Source of the DNA: Allium sativum
Lineage: Eukaryota; Streptophyta; Magnoliopsida; Asparagales; Amaryllidaceae
Assembly: GCA_030737875.1 (NCBI GenBank)
Contig: CM060924.1
Coordinates: forward strand, 150,344,197 to 150,408,196
Reading direction: 5' to 3'
Length of the DNA stretch: 64,000 bases
The translations under genes and the position numbers were made by a program. Positions 10,871 to 22,744 of the stretch are shown in pieces (the first letter of the stretch is position 1; every line of letters begins with the position of its first letter). The notes under the pieces are model-generated. The model had not been told where the DNA came from. It made no database searches and worked only from the letters and a program-made list of their open reading frames with translations.

Positions 10871-11838
10871 AAACTCAAAACCTAACCCTAAAATTCACAA
10901 TCCAAAAGCTAGGCTAAAGTTGTGCTTCTTCTTCCCCAAATCTTAAATCTAGTTTCTTACCTTTCTCTTCAAAATCTATTCTTAAATTAAAAGAATTAGA
11001 TTTAGAATTTCTTCTATTTCAAGATAAAGAGAAAAAGGGATTTTGGATCTTCAAATCTACGCCGTAAGAAAGGGAAGAACTTTTGATGATAATCTAAATC
11101 AGACCTAGGAAAGCAAAAATCATTATGAGTGGAATTAAACTATGACCTTTTGATAATGTTATAGCTACCGTTTAGCATTCCCATATATATGTAAATTGTG
11201 AAATTGCAAGTTTAACTATAAATTGTGATTATAACAAGATGAAACGTAAAAATGAGTAGATCTGCGAATTCATGTCTTGAAAATAGTAAACTATGGGAAT
11301 GGTAAGCGTGTCATGACATCAATAATTTGTTTACTTAACTAGTTGAAAGTTTATATGATTTATAGAATAACATTGAACATGTAATCGGATTAGTCGGAGT
11401 ATTATACAGTTCACATGAAAAACTGTCACATTTATGTACAAGGAATGGCTTGAGTAGGTGTGTGACTATATTGACCAAATTATGTTTAAATATCTGAAAT
11501 TTGATTATAAGTGTAAAAATAATTTGGGTATGAAATGGGACAGGTCTAAATAGTGATTTGGGACATAAATTAGAACGTATGTGAATATGAATTTTAGGCA
11601 TAAATCGGAAAATATATGTGGGTTTGGGTTGGTGCAATATATATTTATACATATATATATATGCCTTAATTTATGATATGGGGCATAATTAAAAGTGAAT
11701 TAAAAAGAGGTATAAAAGTCTGTAATTTGAATAGTGAATTAGGAATAATTCAAATAGGGAAAGGTTTAATTGATTAATTAATTAATTAATAATGGAATGT
11801 TTAGTAATTACAATTAGGAACTCTAATTGTACTTATGA

Positions 11839-12056
11839 CACGAGGTTAGGTTACATTAGTGGTGGAAGTCTGCCCGGACCCGACCGGCATATCCAGCAGC
11901 CACTAATGTTGAACCTAATGTGGGAGGTCTGAGTACGTAAATACGAATCGGGATAAGACACGAGGTTAGACCCAACTGTGGAATAAGACTGCCCAGACCC
12001 GACAGGCATATCCAGCATCCACCCGTTGTTGGCCTAATGTGGGAGGTCTAGCCCAT
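11839..12056 (+). repeat. Two 120-bp 'gaggttag' modules in the LTR of C
   Basis: Each unit starts acacgaggttag (about 11839 and 11959), continues with gactgcccggacccgaccgg-type sequence and atatccagca, and ends cctaatgtgggaggtct. The same module occurs in B (43490-43570, one copy; 49690-49890, two copies) and, inverted, in G (56870-57055). Confidence 0.8.
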
Positions 12057-12400
12057 TATAACCATAACTGGACATGGTAATGAATCAGAATATTTAATCC
12101 AATTAAATCCGTAGTGGTGTTACGAACCAGTTGAATTGGGTGGGGTTAAGTAAACGTGTTAAAGAAATGGGAAAGGTTAAGTTAATCTTAATTAATAGCA
12201 TAATGGGGAATGATAGCAACCTATTATGAATATATATGGGAAATATGAAAGTCATATAACAGGTAGACTTGTCCTAGGGACAAGGGAAGATGATAATAAG
12301 ACTAGAGAATGGGGCAACTTATATTATAAAATAAGTTGAATACAAACTACAAAGCGATAATGAGTAATCTATGGATAAACATAACATGGGTTATGATTAG

Positions 12401-12565
12401 AAAACCTTAGTTAAGAGAACTAAGTAAATAACTATAAAGATAACTAAGTAGTAAATCTTAGTTAAGAGAACTAAGTAATAAACCTTAGTTAAGAGAAGTA
12501 AGTAATAAGCCTTAGTTAAGAAACCTAAGCAATAAGCCTTAGTTAAGAAAACTAAGCAAACAACG
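12401..12565 (+). repeat. CTTAGTT...AACTAAG palindromic tandem repeats in the LTR of C
   Basis: About five units of roughly 30 bp. The clearest is at 12406-12424, where CTTAGTT pairs with AACTAAG around AAGAG. Repeated in the 3' LTR at 38882-39045, and a related array is in the LTRs of B. Confidence 0.8.
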
Positions 12566-13817
12566 ATGGATTGTGGGACATCAATAGATGGAAGTATAAC
12601 TGAATAAGAAGATAGATATGATGAAAAACTTATATATAAGAAATAAGTTAGGATTATATAAGGAATAAGTTAGGAAGGATAATGGGTTACAAAGCTTTTT
12701 AGTGAAATTTACAAGCAATGAGTCATATATGAAACATTAATAAGTGAGGTTAACTTGGTAAACTTGGAAAGGAAATCAATGTAAAGGAGAGTAACCAAGT
12801 TAAATGTGAAAACTCACGAGGTGGTGCAAGTGCGTAATTAATGGTTAGACATAGGGTCTAATGACATATAAAACTGAGGCTCTTGGACCAGTCTATACGT
12901 TAGAGGATGGATAACCATAAGGGGTAGATCATCGGGAGGTCAAAAGACACAAAGAGGAGCACATGACCATCTAAATATTCTTGTAGGCTCCAACGGACTG
13001 GGTTAAGAAGCACGTGGCTTCCGGGGATGTAGGGTACTCTTGGTATTCCTTTGTGAGTTGCAAATGATCCGCCGGTGCTCACAGAGGTTAGGTCTTCTTA
13101 GGTGAACCAATGAGTATGCCTTGATTGCAATAATTAAGGGGCAATCAAAAGACTAAGACGAACCAACGTGATTCGACAAAACCAGTTAGTGCCCTGTGAT
13201 AGAAAATCGTCGTCTACCTACCATCTTCAGTTAGTAAGTGAAGCGGAAAGGCGGAGAACTTCAAAAGACCATATACTTTGCTATCTAGTTATGGGTGAGG
13301 TTGGCCAATAGGATTGAAGGGCATAGGGGGCCGGAGTTACAGTTCTCATTCTTGATATTCTTGGTTGCCTTTCATTAGTTGAGGGAGGGATCTAGTGGGA
13401 CCATAGCCACTATAAAAGCAGACCTTAGCATCTGCATCTTCAGATATCTGAAAGCTCCCGACCGAGTTTCGTGTTTCTTGATTAGCCCTGCCATGGGACT
13501 CAGGCACACATATAGAGAACATGTGCAAATAGACATCGAGTACGATTGACCATACGTCTAGGTACACTCATGTCGCTCTGGGTGGTGTACCATAGACTAG
13601 AGGGCATTATTCGATGACAGAATCTAGTAGGATCTAGAATGACAGTCCAAACGCTTACGTAACACAGTGATGACAGTTTTATGCAAACGTAGCGTTGATA
13701 TACATACGACATGCGATATTGGATAAAGGACTGCATACATACGGTGGAGACCATGCGAGCAGAGTATACCTTAATTGGGGGTAGCTACATATACACTATA
13801 TTAGTTTAATCTACAAG

Positions 13818-13822
13818 AGAGT
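13818..13822. repeat. Target-site duplication of solo LTR F, left copy (agagt)
   Basis: agagt precedes TGTAACGACC at 13823; the right copy is at 19544-19548. The empty site (ctacaagagagtagatgggt) is intact in the 3' LTR of C near 40291-40310, which proves the insertion. Confidence 0.92.
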
Positions 13823-16800
13823 TGTAACGACCCGGATTTTCAGCCATTGAATTCTGAATATTTAAACTTGTTTTAAATATTTTATTTGAATTATATATAG
13901 GAATTTATAAGGAATTTATTTAATAAAACGATATTTAAACGTATAATTTATAATATAATTAAATATTGATTTCGATTTTGGACAAGATTCTTTTGAGGCG
14001 TAGTTATAATTTAATTTTTTTTAAATTTTACCATAATTTTTAATTAATTAAATACGCAACTTTTTATTTAGAGTATTTTGCACCCTATATCAATTTTTTT
14101 GGGGTTTCATAATATAATTTGAACTACCGATATTATTATATTTTTGGGATTATGGCGTATTCTCTGTCACGATCAAATTTTTATTTCTGTCCGGAGCGTT
14201 CGATAAAGTAGAAAAAAAGGGCTTCATTATTAAAAATAATAGTATTTCATTTTATAAAATCACTTCTTGAAATATTCATCTTGTTTAGTCTTATAATCTA
14301 TGCAAACGTTATTTCCAAAGATCGGTATGAATATTACATAATAATGGGGGTCTTCACATGTATACACTACTGTACATGTTGTATTTGCCAGTTCAAACAT
14401 ACCTGCCAAGCTCTTCGAAAATAAAGAATGTATATATATATAATAATAACCGTGACTGCCAAACTTCTAAACACCAACCAACAACGCTTTCGTGTGTGCC
14501 AATCCATCCAGTTCCGTGTGTCCCAATCCATCCAGATCCGTGTTCCCCAAGCTGCTAGGCACCGTGACCTCCAAGGTGTTAAAAATCGTGGGTACCAAAC
14601 TATCCTCTTCTTTAAATACTGACATCTCAATGTCTTCTCCCTTTTCACAGACAAAATAAAACAAGTTGTCCCCTTCTCATTTTCTTTCTGCGATAGAAAC
14701 ACGAAAACTCCTCCCTCAAGTTTCCAAATCGAGCCTTCTAAAATCAAAATAATATTGAAATCGTTCTATTGGTGATCCGTCCAGTTCCTATTCTGATCAG
14801 CTTTGCTCTCAGCTTATACTTTTGGGTTCGAGTACCCTCTACCGCGCGTGAATCTGGAAGAGTCGTGTTTGAGTTAATCATTTGATGAAGCCGGGTGCAG
14901 ACCATGAGGGTTTGGCGCGATCTATGGTTTAGAACAGTCAGAAGGTGGAGGAGTGATGTATCACGAGACAAGGAGTTGAGTTGACGATGAGGTGTTGGGT
15001 GGTTGGCGTTGAGCTCGCGAAGTGGAAGCCATTTGTGGTTACGGCAGGTGAAGCGCGAGTGGAAAAGGAAGGTGATTGGGTGTAGACTTCGGTGGCTGAC
15101 CTGAGTGATGAGTTGGACGGTGTTCAGGCAGCTCGTTTGTTTGAGCTTGTGGTGGAGTTACAGGGGATGGGTGGGAGCAAGGATGGTGGACGTTGGGTGA
15201 AGGGTTGTTAGCTGTAACAGTTGTTTGGCGATGAGGAGATTTTGCTCAGCCTGGTCGTAATTTTGAGGTACAAGTAGGATTTGTTTAAATAATGGTTTTA
15301 GGAGGGGTGTTCTACCCGGAAGAAGTTTGTCCTGTTCTTGGGTGTTGAACTTGCGATCACGATGTTTGTTGGGAACTAGAAGTTAGCTTTCTAAGTTTGA
15401 GTCGTATTCTAGAAAGAAGAGTGGGGAGAGCAGTATACTGAATGTGTGTTAGATGGGTTTGGTTAAGTTAATATGGCAACGCTGAAAATGGAGTACAGGT
15501 TTCAATAATTAATGCATCGTGAAAATGGAAGTTAGGTAAGTGGGGTTGCGATGGATCCATGAAGATAGAGAGAGTTAAGGTCGTTAATTGTATTACTGTG
15601 AGGCTGGTCTCATATAATATCATTTGGGAAGAAAACGATATACTTAAGCAAGGAGTTAGGATTAAAAACAAAATTAATAAGAAGAAAGAAGAACGTAAGG
15701 AGGTAAAATGGGTGAAGGTGTGGTCATGGTATTCTGGTAGGAGCGGGTTTCTGATTGGGAAGTGGAAAGTAGAAGGGAACGTCAGTTTGTGTTTTCTGGA
15801 AGAAGGTGCATTGACAATAACCTATGTATTGACAGTAACTATGGTTTAAAGGCTTTGGGAAAAACTTGGCATTAAGGGTTGAGCAGTGTTACACGTTGGG
15901 GTTCTGGTGCATGATTAGTGACTGTGAATTCTATACAGATGATGGTTTGAGTGGAGCAAGTGAGTTCGGTGGTGGATGTTTGTTCCGATGGCTGTGGTGT
16001 TTAAATAGAGAAACAAGAGTATGAGAGTCGGAGCAATTTGCGGGAATTGGGAACGATGTTTCAAAAAGGGGCGTCGACGGTTTTTGAAGAGGAAAATGAA
16101 GTACTAATTTATTTTCAAAACAAACAATCGGGCAAACTCGGTCAAGTTAGAATCATTGGACGAGACCTGCATAATGGAACTGATGTGGCTGGGAACTAAG
16201 CTACCGGAATTTCGTGATAAATTCAAACGCCTGTTTGATTTTAAACGAAATAAAAGCAGAACCTTCAACGGAAAAACAAGGTGAGTAAACTCACTAACTC
16301 CCTCTCGTTTATATTTTTATATATAAACGAGTTTTAAATATTTTTATAATGTGCAATGGTTGATTGGTTGAATAGTTAGTAAATTTGGTTGAATTGGTTG
16401 ATAGGATTACACCATTAATTGATCATTAGTTCTGATATTTCATTTTGATGTGAAATAATATTATTGATGTTATTAACATCTGTGGATGCAGGGAAACAGG
16501 TTGGAGGAATCCAACTGGATCCCTCAACATTTATATTACCGTTCGTTATTTATAGTGATGTGTATACTATGATTGGTTGTGCTATGTTGAATCACCATGA
16601 CACTAGAAATTTGGTATTTTAAATACCGTAAAATAATTTCAAATATAGTAAAGCGATTGAAATTTCAAAACAAAATTTATTTCCAAAGGAGAAATTAAAT
16701 TTTGAATGGAATTAAAAAGGTAGAAACTTGTTTTATTAAAAGAAGAAGTTGTTTTTAAACGAGTTTATAATCATTGAATAAATTGAATATAAATGCTTTA

Positions 16801-19543
16801 TTTAAATTTATATGGAAAAGTGGAAATTAGATTTGAAATCAATATTTGAGATGGGATTTGAACTTAGCAGAGTATAAAGCAAATCATAAACAAGATTTTT
16901 AAAGATTGGAATAAAAATCAGATTTGTTTGCAAGACTCAGAATAGAAGTTATAAATAGAATTTGGGGTTTAAGAGAATAAGTATAAGTATGAAATCAAAA
17001 GATTATATATAAAAGAAATATATTCTGGATTAAAGTGGATAATGGTTCAAAGGAAGTATTTTGCAAGTGAAATATTTATAAGGGAAGAACACAGCAGACG
17101 GTTTTGTGCTAAACATTTTGGATTTTTGGAATAAAAATCCAAGGAAGAAATCTTGTTGTAAAGAAGGTGGGCACCGGATTTTTATCCTTATATACTCTTT
17201 ATCTTATGGGTTTCGACAAATAGAAGGATAAATGTCTGCATTGTTTAAATCCAGACATTTTGACTATCTTTTAAATGAACAACGGAAGCGTGTGCGTCGC
17301 ACACGGTATTTTATTCAAAACAGCAATCATAACGCTGTTGTTATAAGAAATGCTTTTATAATTTTAAACAGCGATTATAACGCTGTCTTTGTAAGAAATG
17401 CTTTTATAAAACTAAACAGCGATTTTAGCGCTGTTGTTATAATAGATGTTGTAAATCTATACAGCAAATTTTAGACGCTGCTGTTATAATAAATGTCTTG
17501 GTAAATCTAAATAGCAATTTTAACGCTGCCGTTATAATAACTGTTTTAATAGCAATTTTAATGCTATGGTTATGATAAGTGTTCTATAATGCTAAGATAG
17601 CGGTTTTAACGCTGTTGTTGAAAGCAATGTTTGGTTTAAAGTTGTGAGCTCTGACTATTTCAAAGTTAAGAATGTCGTTCAGTTAAGGTCTGAGAGGTAA
17701 TTATACCCCAACTTGACTAACTGCATTATTGACGGAGAAATGGTTAAGGCTCGATAGCAAGGGTTGGTTAGTGATATCGTTAGTTTACGAATGATTTATG
17801 ATTTGAGTTATAATAACGATGTTGATAACATCAGTTAATTCAAAGGATTTAGAAATGTTTTCTAACTGGAGTAAAAGGATATTTTCTCAATAAAGGAATT
17901 ATAATACTGGAAATGTTTTCCAATGATCGAGAGAGAAAATAGAGCTTTGAAAGAACACGAAAGGTGGAAAATGGGAATTGGAAATGATAATGTAATAAAG
18001 AACTAATATAAAAAGGGCCCAGTGTTGTTTGATGCTTGATTGATAGAATTTCCATTTGGAAATAGGACCGTTGATTGTATGGATGTTTCTTTGATAGTTA
18101 AATCACCGATTATCAAAGTTTTATTTTTTTATATACCTTCGTTGTCAATATGGAGAGACCGGGATCAGATTTGATATCTGAAAACCACTCCGTATTGGCG
18201 TAAGCGTTATGAAGCAACTTATGCTGAAGGAAATTGAAGACGGAGTTATGCAAGGGCTATCCTGTTTACGGGATAGTGCCTTCGGTTTGTCCAGACCCAG
18301 GACAACTTGTATGGACGAGTGTCTGACAGAGTATTTCCAAAGGGGGTTACGTACGTTGATTCCTTCAAACGTACGAAGTTGGTGGCATAGAAGGGAAACT
18401 ACTTTAGCCTAACAATCTGAGTATTTTTGTGGGAATCAATTAGTGATTTCCGATGGATCTGACGATGTGACATTCAAAGTGAATGATGGCCAGATGTTCT
18501 GGAAGATAATTCAAACCTCAAGCCTCATCAACCCGGAATTGGACAAAAATCGGGCAGGCAGCATGGCTATGTGGGTCGCAGCCATTAGGATGTATAACCA
18601 CCTATCTAGAGAAATTCCTTTTGCTTCTTAAATCTATCGATGCTGTCCCTTTTCGGGAGGCGGTTGCTGATCCCAACCGTCAGTGGTATACCTTCGATAC
18701 ACTCAAGCGAAATGAGTGGTCGGTCATGTGTGGGCCGGGTTGCAAGACGTTCTTGTTGAACCCAGTGTATTCGTCTCTAGAGATACACTATCGGCAGGTG
18801 GTCCCATACCTTGTCATGTTGGAAATCCAATCTCCAATAAGCGCCCTGCGGTTTTTGATTTTATATTGCATATGGAGTGTGAGATGCAAGCGTTCCGCTA
18901 GATTTCTATTTATCTGATGTAGACATTATTATAATATCACTGGATTTGATATCAAAATATTTTTGGTTATCGTAAGGTAAAAACCATCCGTGTTTAATAT
19001 GTGGATCGGTCTTACGATTATCATTTCTTTCGAAAGGATTTTGAAAGTTAAACAAATGGTTGGAGTTTACTCACACTAGTCCCATGACTGACCCAGAGTT
19101 TATTTTGTTTGTTTTCCCTAAACTCTTGGGTGCCCAAATTTGTACGGGCAGTCAAGTAGTCGGGATTTTTCAGATTCACCTGGAGGAGATTGAAGCAGGA
19201 GGCTTCACCAGTTAGCTATAGACTATCATATTTTCCGCTGTGTACTATGTTGTATCTGGAAACAGGTGTTTATAACTGTTCCAGGGATAACTGTTGTGCT
19301 CTGATGATGGTATGTATATATACAGTTACTGTTTTTTTTTATTTCAAAGGTATGTTATTTAATATATTTTATTCGTTCCGCTGCGAGTTTGTGATCTTTG
19401 TTTTCTTCTATTCTAATATTTCTTTCTTTCTATTTCTCACCCTCTAACTTCTTTCTAATAATGATTCGTATTTCTGTGCAATTTGAGTTGGACGTGTGGT
19501 GTTATTAGTCGACTCAAAGGGTACGGATTTGCGGGTCGTTTCA
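13823..19543 (+). mobile_element. Element F: 5.7-kb solo LTR in the 5' LTR of C
   Basis: 5721 bp from TGTAACGAC to GTCGTTTCA, a near-perfect inverted terminal pair, with TSD agagt. No second LTR copy, primer site, PPT or gag-pol motif lies inside, so it is a solo LTR left by recombination between two LTRs. Modules in its last kilobase match the LTRs of D: the cccatgactgac...gtttgttt...gggtgccc...gggcag block at about 19079-19150 of F corresponds to 25605-25670 of D. It is therefore a cousin of the D family. No gene is supported inside; open frames up to 126 codons (minus strand, 14367-14747) lack family motifs. Confidence 0.85.
17288..17640. repeat. Stem-loop repeat series in solo LTR F
   Basis: Opens with a hairpin CGTGTGCG / CGCACACG near 17289-17305. 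Then come ACAGCG / CGCTGT (17368-17386), AACAGCG / CGCTGTT (17415-17435) and ATAGCA / TGCTAT (17549-17567), each around an A/T-rich loop of about seven bases (ATTTTA-like). Other units are imperfect. Between the stems lie ttataataaatg-type spacers. The arms differ between units but stay complementary within units. Confidence 0.75.
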
Positions 19544-19548
19544 AGAGT

Positions 19549-19951
19549 AGATGGGTGCGACGCGTGTGTAAGCCCTGAGTGCTAATAACACAAATTATCA
19601 AATAAATAAGAAAATATAATTGAACAGTATGTATAGTATTATCCAAGAAGTGTATTTTAAATTCACTCACACAGAACTTATGTTCTGACCCCCTCCTCAT
19701 AACATTCGCAGGTTAGGTTCATGACAGAGACTATATAGCTTTGGATACTGGTTTAACAGTATTATTGTTAAGGTAAAGCTATGTTTCAACTACATTATAT
19801 TTTATTCCTTCCGCTGTGAGATGTTTTCCAAACTCTGACATGTTTTATGTCTCTGTCTTTTCTGCAGGATACCAGAGCAGACCAACTAGGGTTTCGATGG
19901 ATTGGGTTTTTGGAAAAAAAAAATCGGTCCGTCGGAATGTGGGTTGTTACA
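19549..19951 (+). repeat. 5' LTR of element C, last part
   Basis: Resumes after the agagt duplication and ends GGGTTGTTACA at 19951. It matches 40304-40704 of the 3' LTR. Confidence 0.88.
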
Positions 19952-19953
19952 TC

Positions 19954-19965
19954 TGGTATCAGATC
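19954..19965 (+). other. Primer-binding site of element C
   Basis: TGGTATCAGATC two bases after the LTR end. The canonical plant initiator-Met site is TGGTATCAGAGC; here the tenth and later positions have drifted (GA then TC). Confidence 0.8.
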
Positions 19966-20316
19966 CTCGGTTTAGGGATCTCAGGGAGATAATGAGTGAG
20001 CGTATTTGTATTTTCAAAAATATAAATATAAAAATAATATATATATATATAGACCTAAGTCCATAAAGGAGCCCACTAGGTAGAAAAAGTGAAATATGGA
20101 AAGAGTTGGGATATTAATTTATACACTAAAGGAATGAACATAGAAATTTTAAGACCCTTAGGTGGTTTGGTTGGAAAGTGTACAATATGATTTGGTATTG
20201 AAGAAAGAAAGTATCCCACAGGATGGAAACTGAAATGTTAGTATTTCAGAATAGTGGGTTTAGAAGTGAAACCTTATAAATTAGAAAAAAAGGTTAGAAT
20301 GTGGAAAATGGATTAG

Positions 20317-20366
<50 letters not shown>

Positions 20367-21273
20367 GAGAAGTGCCCAGGAAAGCCTAGTTGAGTTAAAG
20401 ACCCACTTTGAGTCTAACCCAATGATTAACTTTTACGAACTTGAATTTGTAAAAGTTTTGGCAAAGGAGTTTGGGGGTGTTTTCAAGTTTAATCTTAAAA
20501 GTATTTTTGATGTTTGAGGAAAATATATAAAGAACATATTTAGTGCATGTTGGGTTTTAAAGTAAAGTGGGGTATATATTTTGTAAAACAATGACTACTT
20601 GTTTTAAAAAGAATTCTCGCATGAAAAAGTTGCATTTTGAAAAGGATGTTTTAAAACCTTTATTCTGTTAACAATAAATTTTGATTATTGATCTATAAAG
20701 AAATTTTGTTGGGAGGACAAAATAAGTTGTAGAGAGTAAGAACAGAGTAGATTTTTGCACCTTATAGAAAGCAGCCGAAATTAACATAGGTAGAAACAAT
20801 GTGAAACCGATTAAGAAGTAGTTGACCTTGTCTACTCTAGTTTTGTGATTTGAAAAAAAATTGTGTTTTGCAATTTTGTTTTGAGACATGTTTTTATGGT
20901 TTGGCAAAAGCAAGTTTTAACACTTTTAATTTTTGGAAGAAAAATGTAATGAAAAGAAAGGAAGCCAAACGATGTTTTTTTTATTTAAAAAAAATGGAGT
21001 AGGTAAGGATTAGTGCCTAGAAAGAACGAGAGAAATAAATAGCAAAGATCATCTTGGTATGGTATAAAATTCCCGTAGAATGCATAAGCATTAAGAAACT
21101 TAGGTTTGTTTCTTGAGAAAAAGAAAAGTATAGGCTAGTAATACACAGCATGGACTAGTAGTGATTACTAGGTAGTGAAGGGCAAGTAAGTGTGTAGATT
21201 CCGTTGTTTGGACTTGTGAACTAGTCTTAAGATTCTTGGCCCGTAATGGTAGCTGTGTAGGAAAATGGAAAGG
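19966..21273 (+). other. Interior of element C, left part (non-coding)
   Basis: No gag or pol motif in any frame. It is AT-rich, with an AT-dinucleotide run at about 20319-20363. The right end (aaagg, 21269-21273) is the target site of element D. Confidence 0.7.
20319..20363. repeat. (AT)n microsatellite
   Basis: About 22 uninterrupted AT repeats in the interior of C. Confidence 0.9.
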
Positions 21274-21877
21274 TGTAACAATCCGGAAAATCAGAACCAA
21301 TTTAAAATTTTTATTTTAAATAAATTGGTTGGAAAATGTGGCAGAAATTAAAATTTTCATTTTTAAATAATATTAAAGCCAGTGAAAATAGTCAATTTTC
21401 AAACGACCTCTGTTTTCAACGAAGCCACTTTTGTTGGAACCGGAATGTCAAATTATTGCTGGGTTACAATTTTTAGAATTTTCCGAATTAATATGTGACC
21501 GTGGCGAAGGAAAATGTATTTTGTTCAATTTAGTCAAATTTAATCGACTGAAAAATAGCCATTTTTCATACGGTCTGAGAATTCAACGAAATTAGTTTTG
21601 TTAGGACCGTATCGTCATAACAAAGCCAAATATATATTTTTTAGATTTTTCTGAGTCTGTATGTGGCCTCGGTGAATTTATTTATGCGAACGAATTAATT
21701 TAATAAAGGATTTAATTATTAAATTAAATAATTCAGGCCACGGACAGCCGTTTGGGCTGACGGGACCAAGCCCGTTGGATCCGGAACAGGGGATATTGGG
21801 TAGGAGCACCTCCGGTTGGACTGAAATTGGAACTGTTAAAAAGTTATGGATTTAATTTCAAAACTACATTTTAATAT

Positions 21878-21885
21878 TATAAATA
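21878..21885 (+). promoter_or_regulatory. TATA box of the 5' LTR of D
   Basis: TATAAATA, conserved at 31421-31428 in the 3' LTR, with accctaatctactattcat 20-40 bp downstream as the likely start region. Confidence 0.45.
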
Positions 21886-22744
21886 TTGGAAAAATAAAAC
21901 CCTAATCTACTATTCATCGTGACCAAGCCACCACCCCTCTTTGAAAATCATGGCTGAAAACGCTCCATACTTCCTTCTCTAAATCCTCCTCCATCTCCAC
22001 GATTCAGACCCCAATACTCATACCACCTTGAAGTCCTTCGAACCCTCTTTCAATCCATATGGACCTCGACCCGAACCATCACCTTAAACATGAGAACCGA
22101 CGCCGTGAACCCAGACACTTACGAGCGCCGCCCCGACCTCCCTGCGCCACTGAACCACTTCCCACCTCCGGCAAACACGCGCCACACCACCCTCTTCGAC
22201 GTGCCGTCTCCCGAACAACCTTCAGTGTCTCGTACTGCAAGCAAAAGTGAACCCTAGGTTCTGAACAGTAGTGAAATACGGCAGCCTCATCTAAATTGGG
22301 GTAGAAAGGTGAAATTCCTTATTAATTATTTAACTAATTAATATAAATTATTATCTAACAAATTAAATCATAACTTATTGAAACGAACTCGGGATCTGAC
22401 GATTTCAGGACCGTCAGGATCGTAATTCACAGAGCTATTTTTCTAGAAAAATTAGAATCAATTTCGAGCAAGTCGAATTTTGGTCAAATTCAAAGCGGAT
22501 CAATACTTCTGTGAGATTTCTAATTTTTAAATAATTAAATAATTTAATTATTTTTCTCGATTGTTTGAATCATTGTATGTACGTAAATAACGTAGATCTG
22601 CGATGTGGTAATTTAGAATTTATTCATTGTTTGTGTGATATTCTGATTTGTTGATCTACATGGTTATTAATTTTTAGCCGTCGTTAGAATTCAGATCTGA
22701 AATTTCATTTTATTTCAAATCTAGTGATGATGAACAAAATTATA

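Larger units (their letters stand above)
9898..13822 (+). repeat. 5' LTR of element C, first part
   Basis: Begins TGTAACACCCCGC. Notable parts: AT-rich U3 with an attaattaat run near 11773; a promoter near 10863; two 120-bp modules at about 11839-12056; CTTAGTT palindrome repeats at 12401-12565; and a region at about 13000-13620 conserved with B. Interrupted at 13822 by solo LTR F. Differences from the 3' LTR are about 2-3 per cent by eye. Confidence 0.9.

Noticed and set aside
13346..13567. 73-codon minus-strand frame conserved in both LTRs of C
   Set aside because: Identity of the two copies is expected for LTRs; the equivalent region in B has an in-frame stop, so protein conservation is not supported.
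14367..14747. 126-codon minus-strand frame in solo LTR F
   Set aside because: It lies in LTR sequence with internal short repeats (ccaatccatccagttccgtg-like) that keep several frames open by chance.
20319..20363. AT run as a possible centromere or matrix-attachment signal
   Set aside because: A plain dinucleotide microsatellite; no satellite monomer array accompanies it.
22059..22250. 63-codon proline/arginine-rich frame in the 5' LTR of D
   Set aside because: It reflects GC-rich leader sequence; the 3' LTR copy is interrupted (tgaaac for the expected continuation) and there is no family motif.
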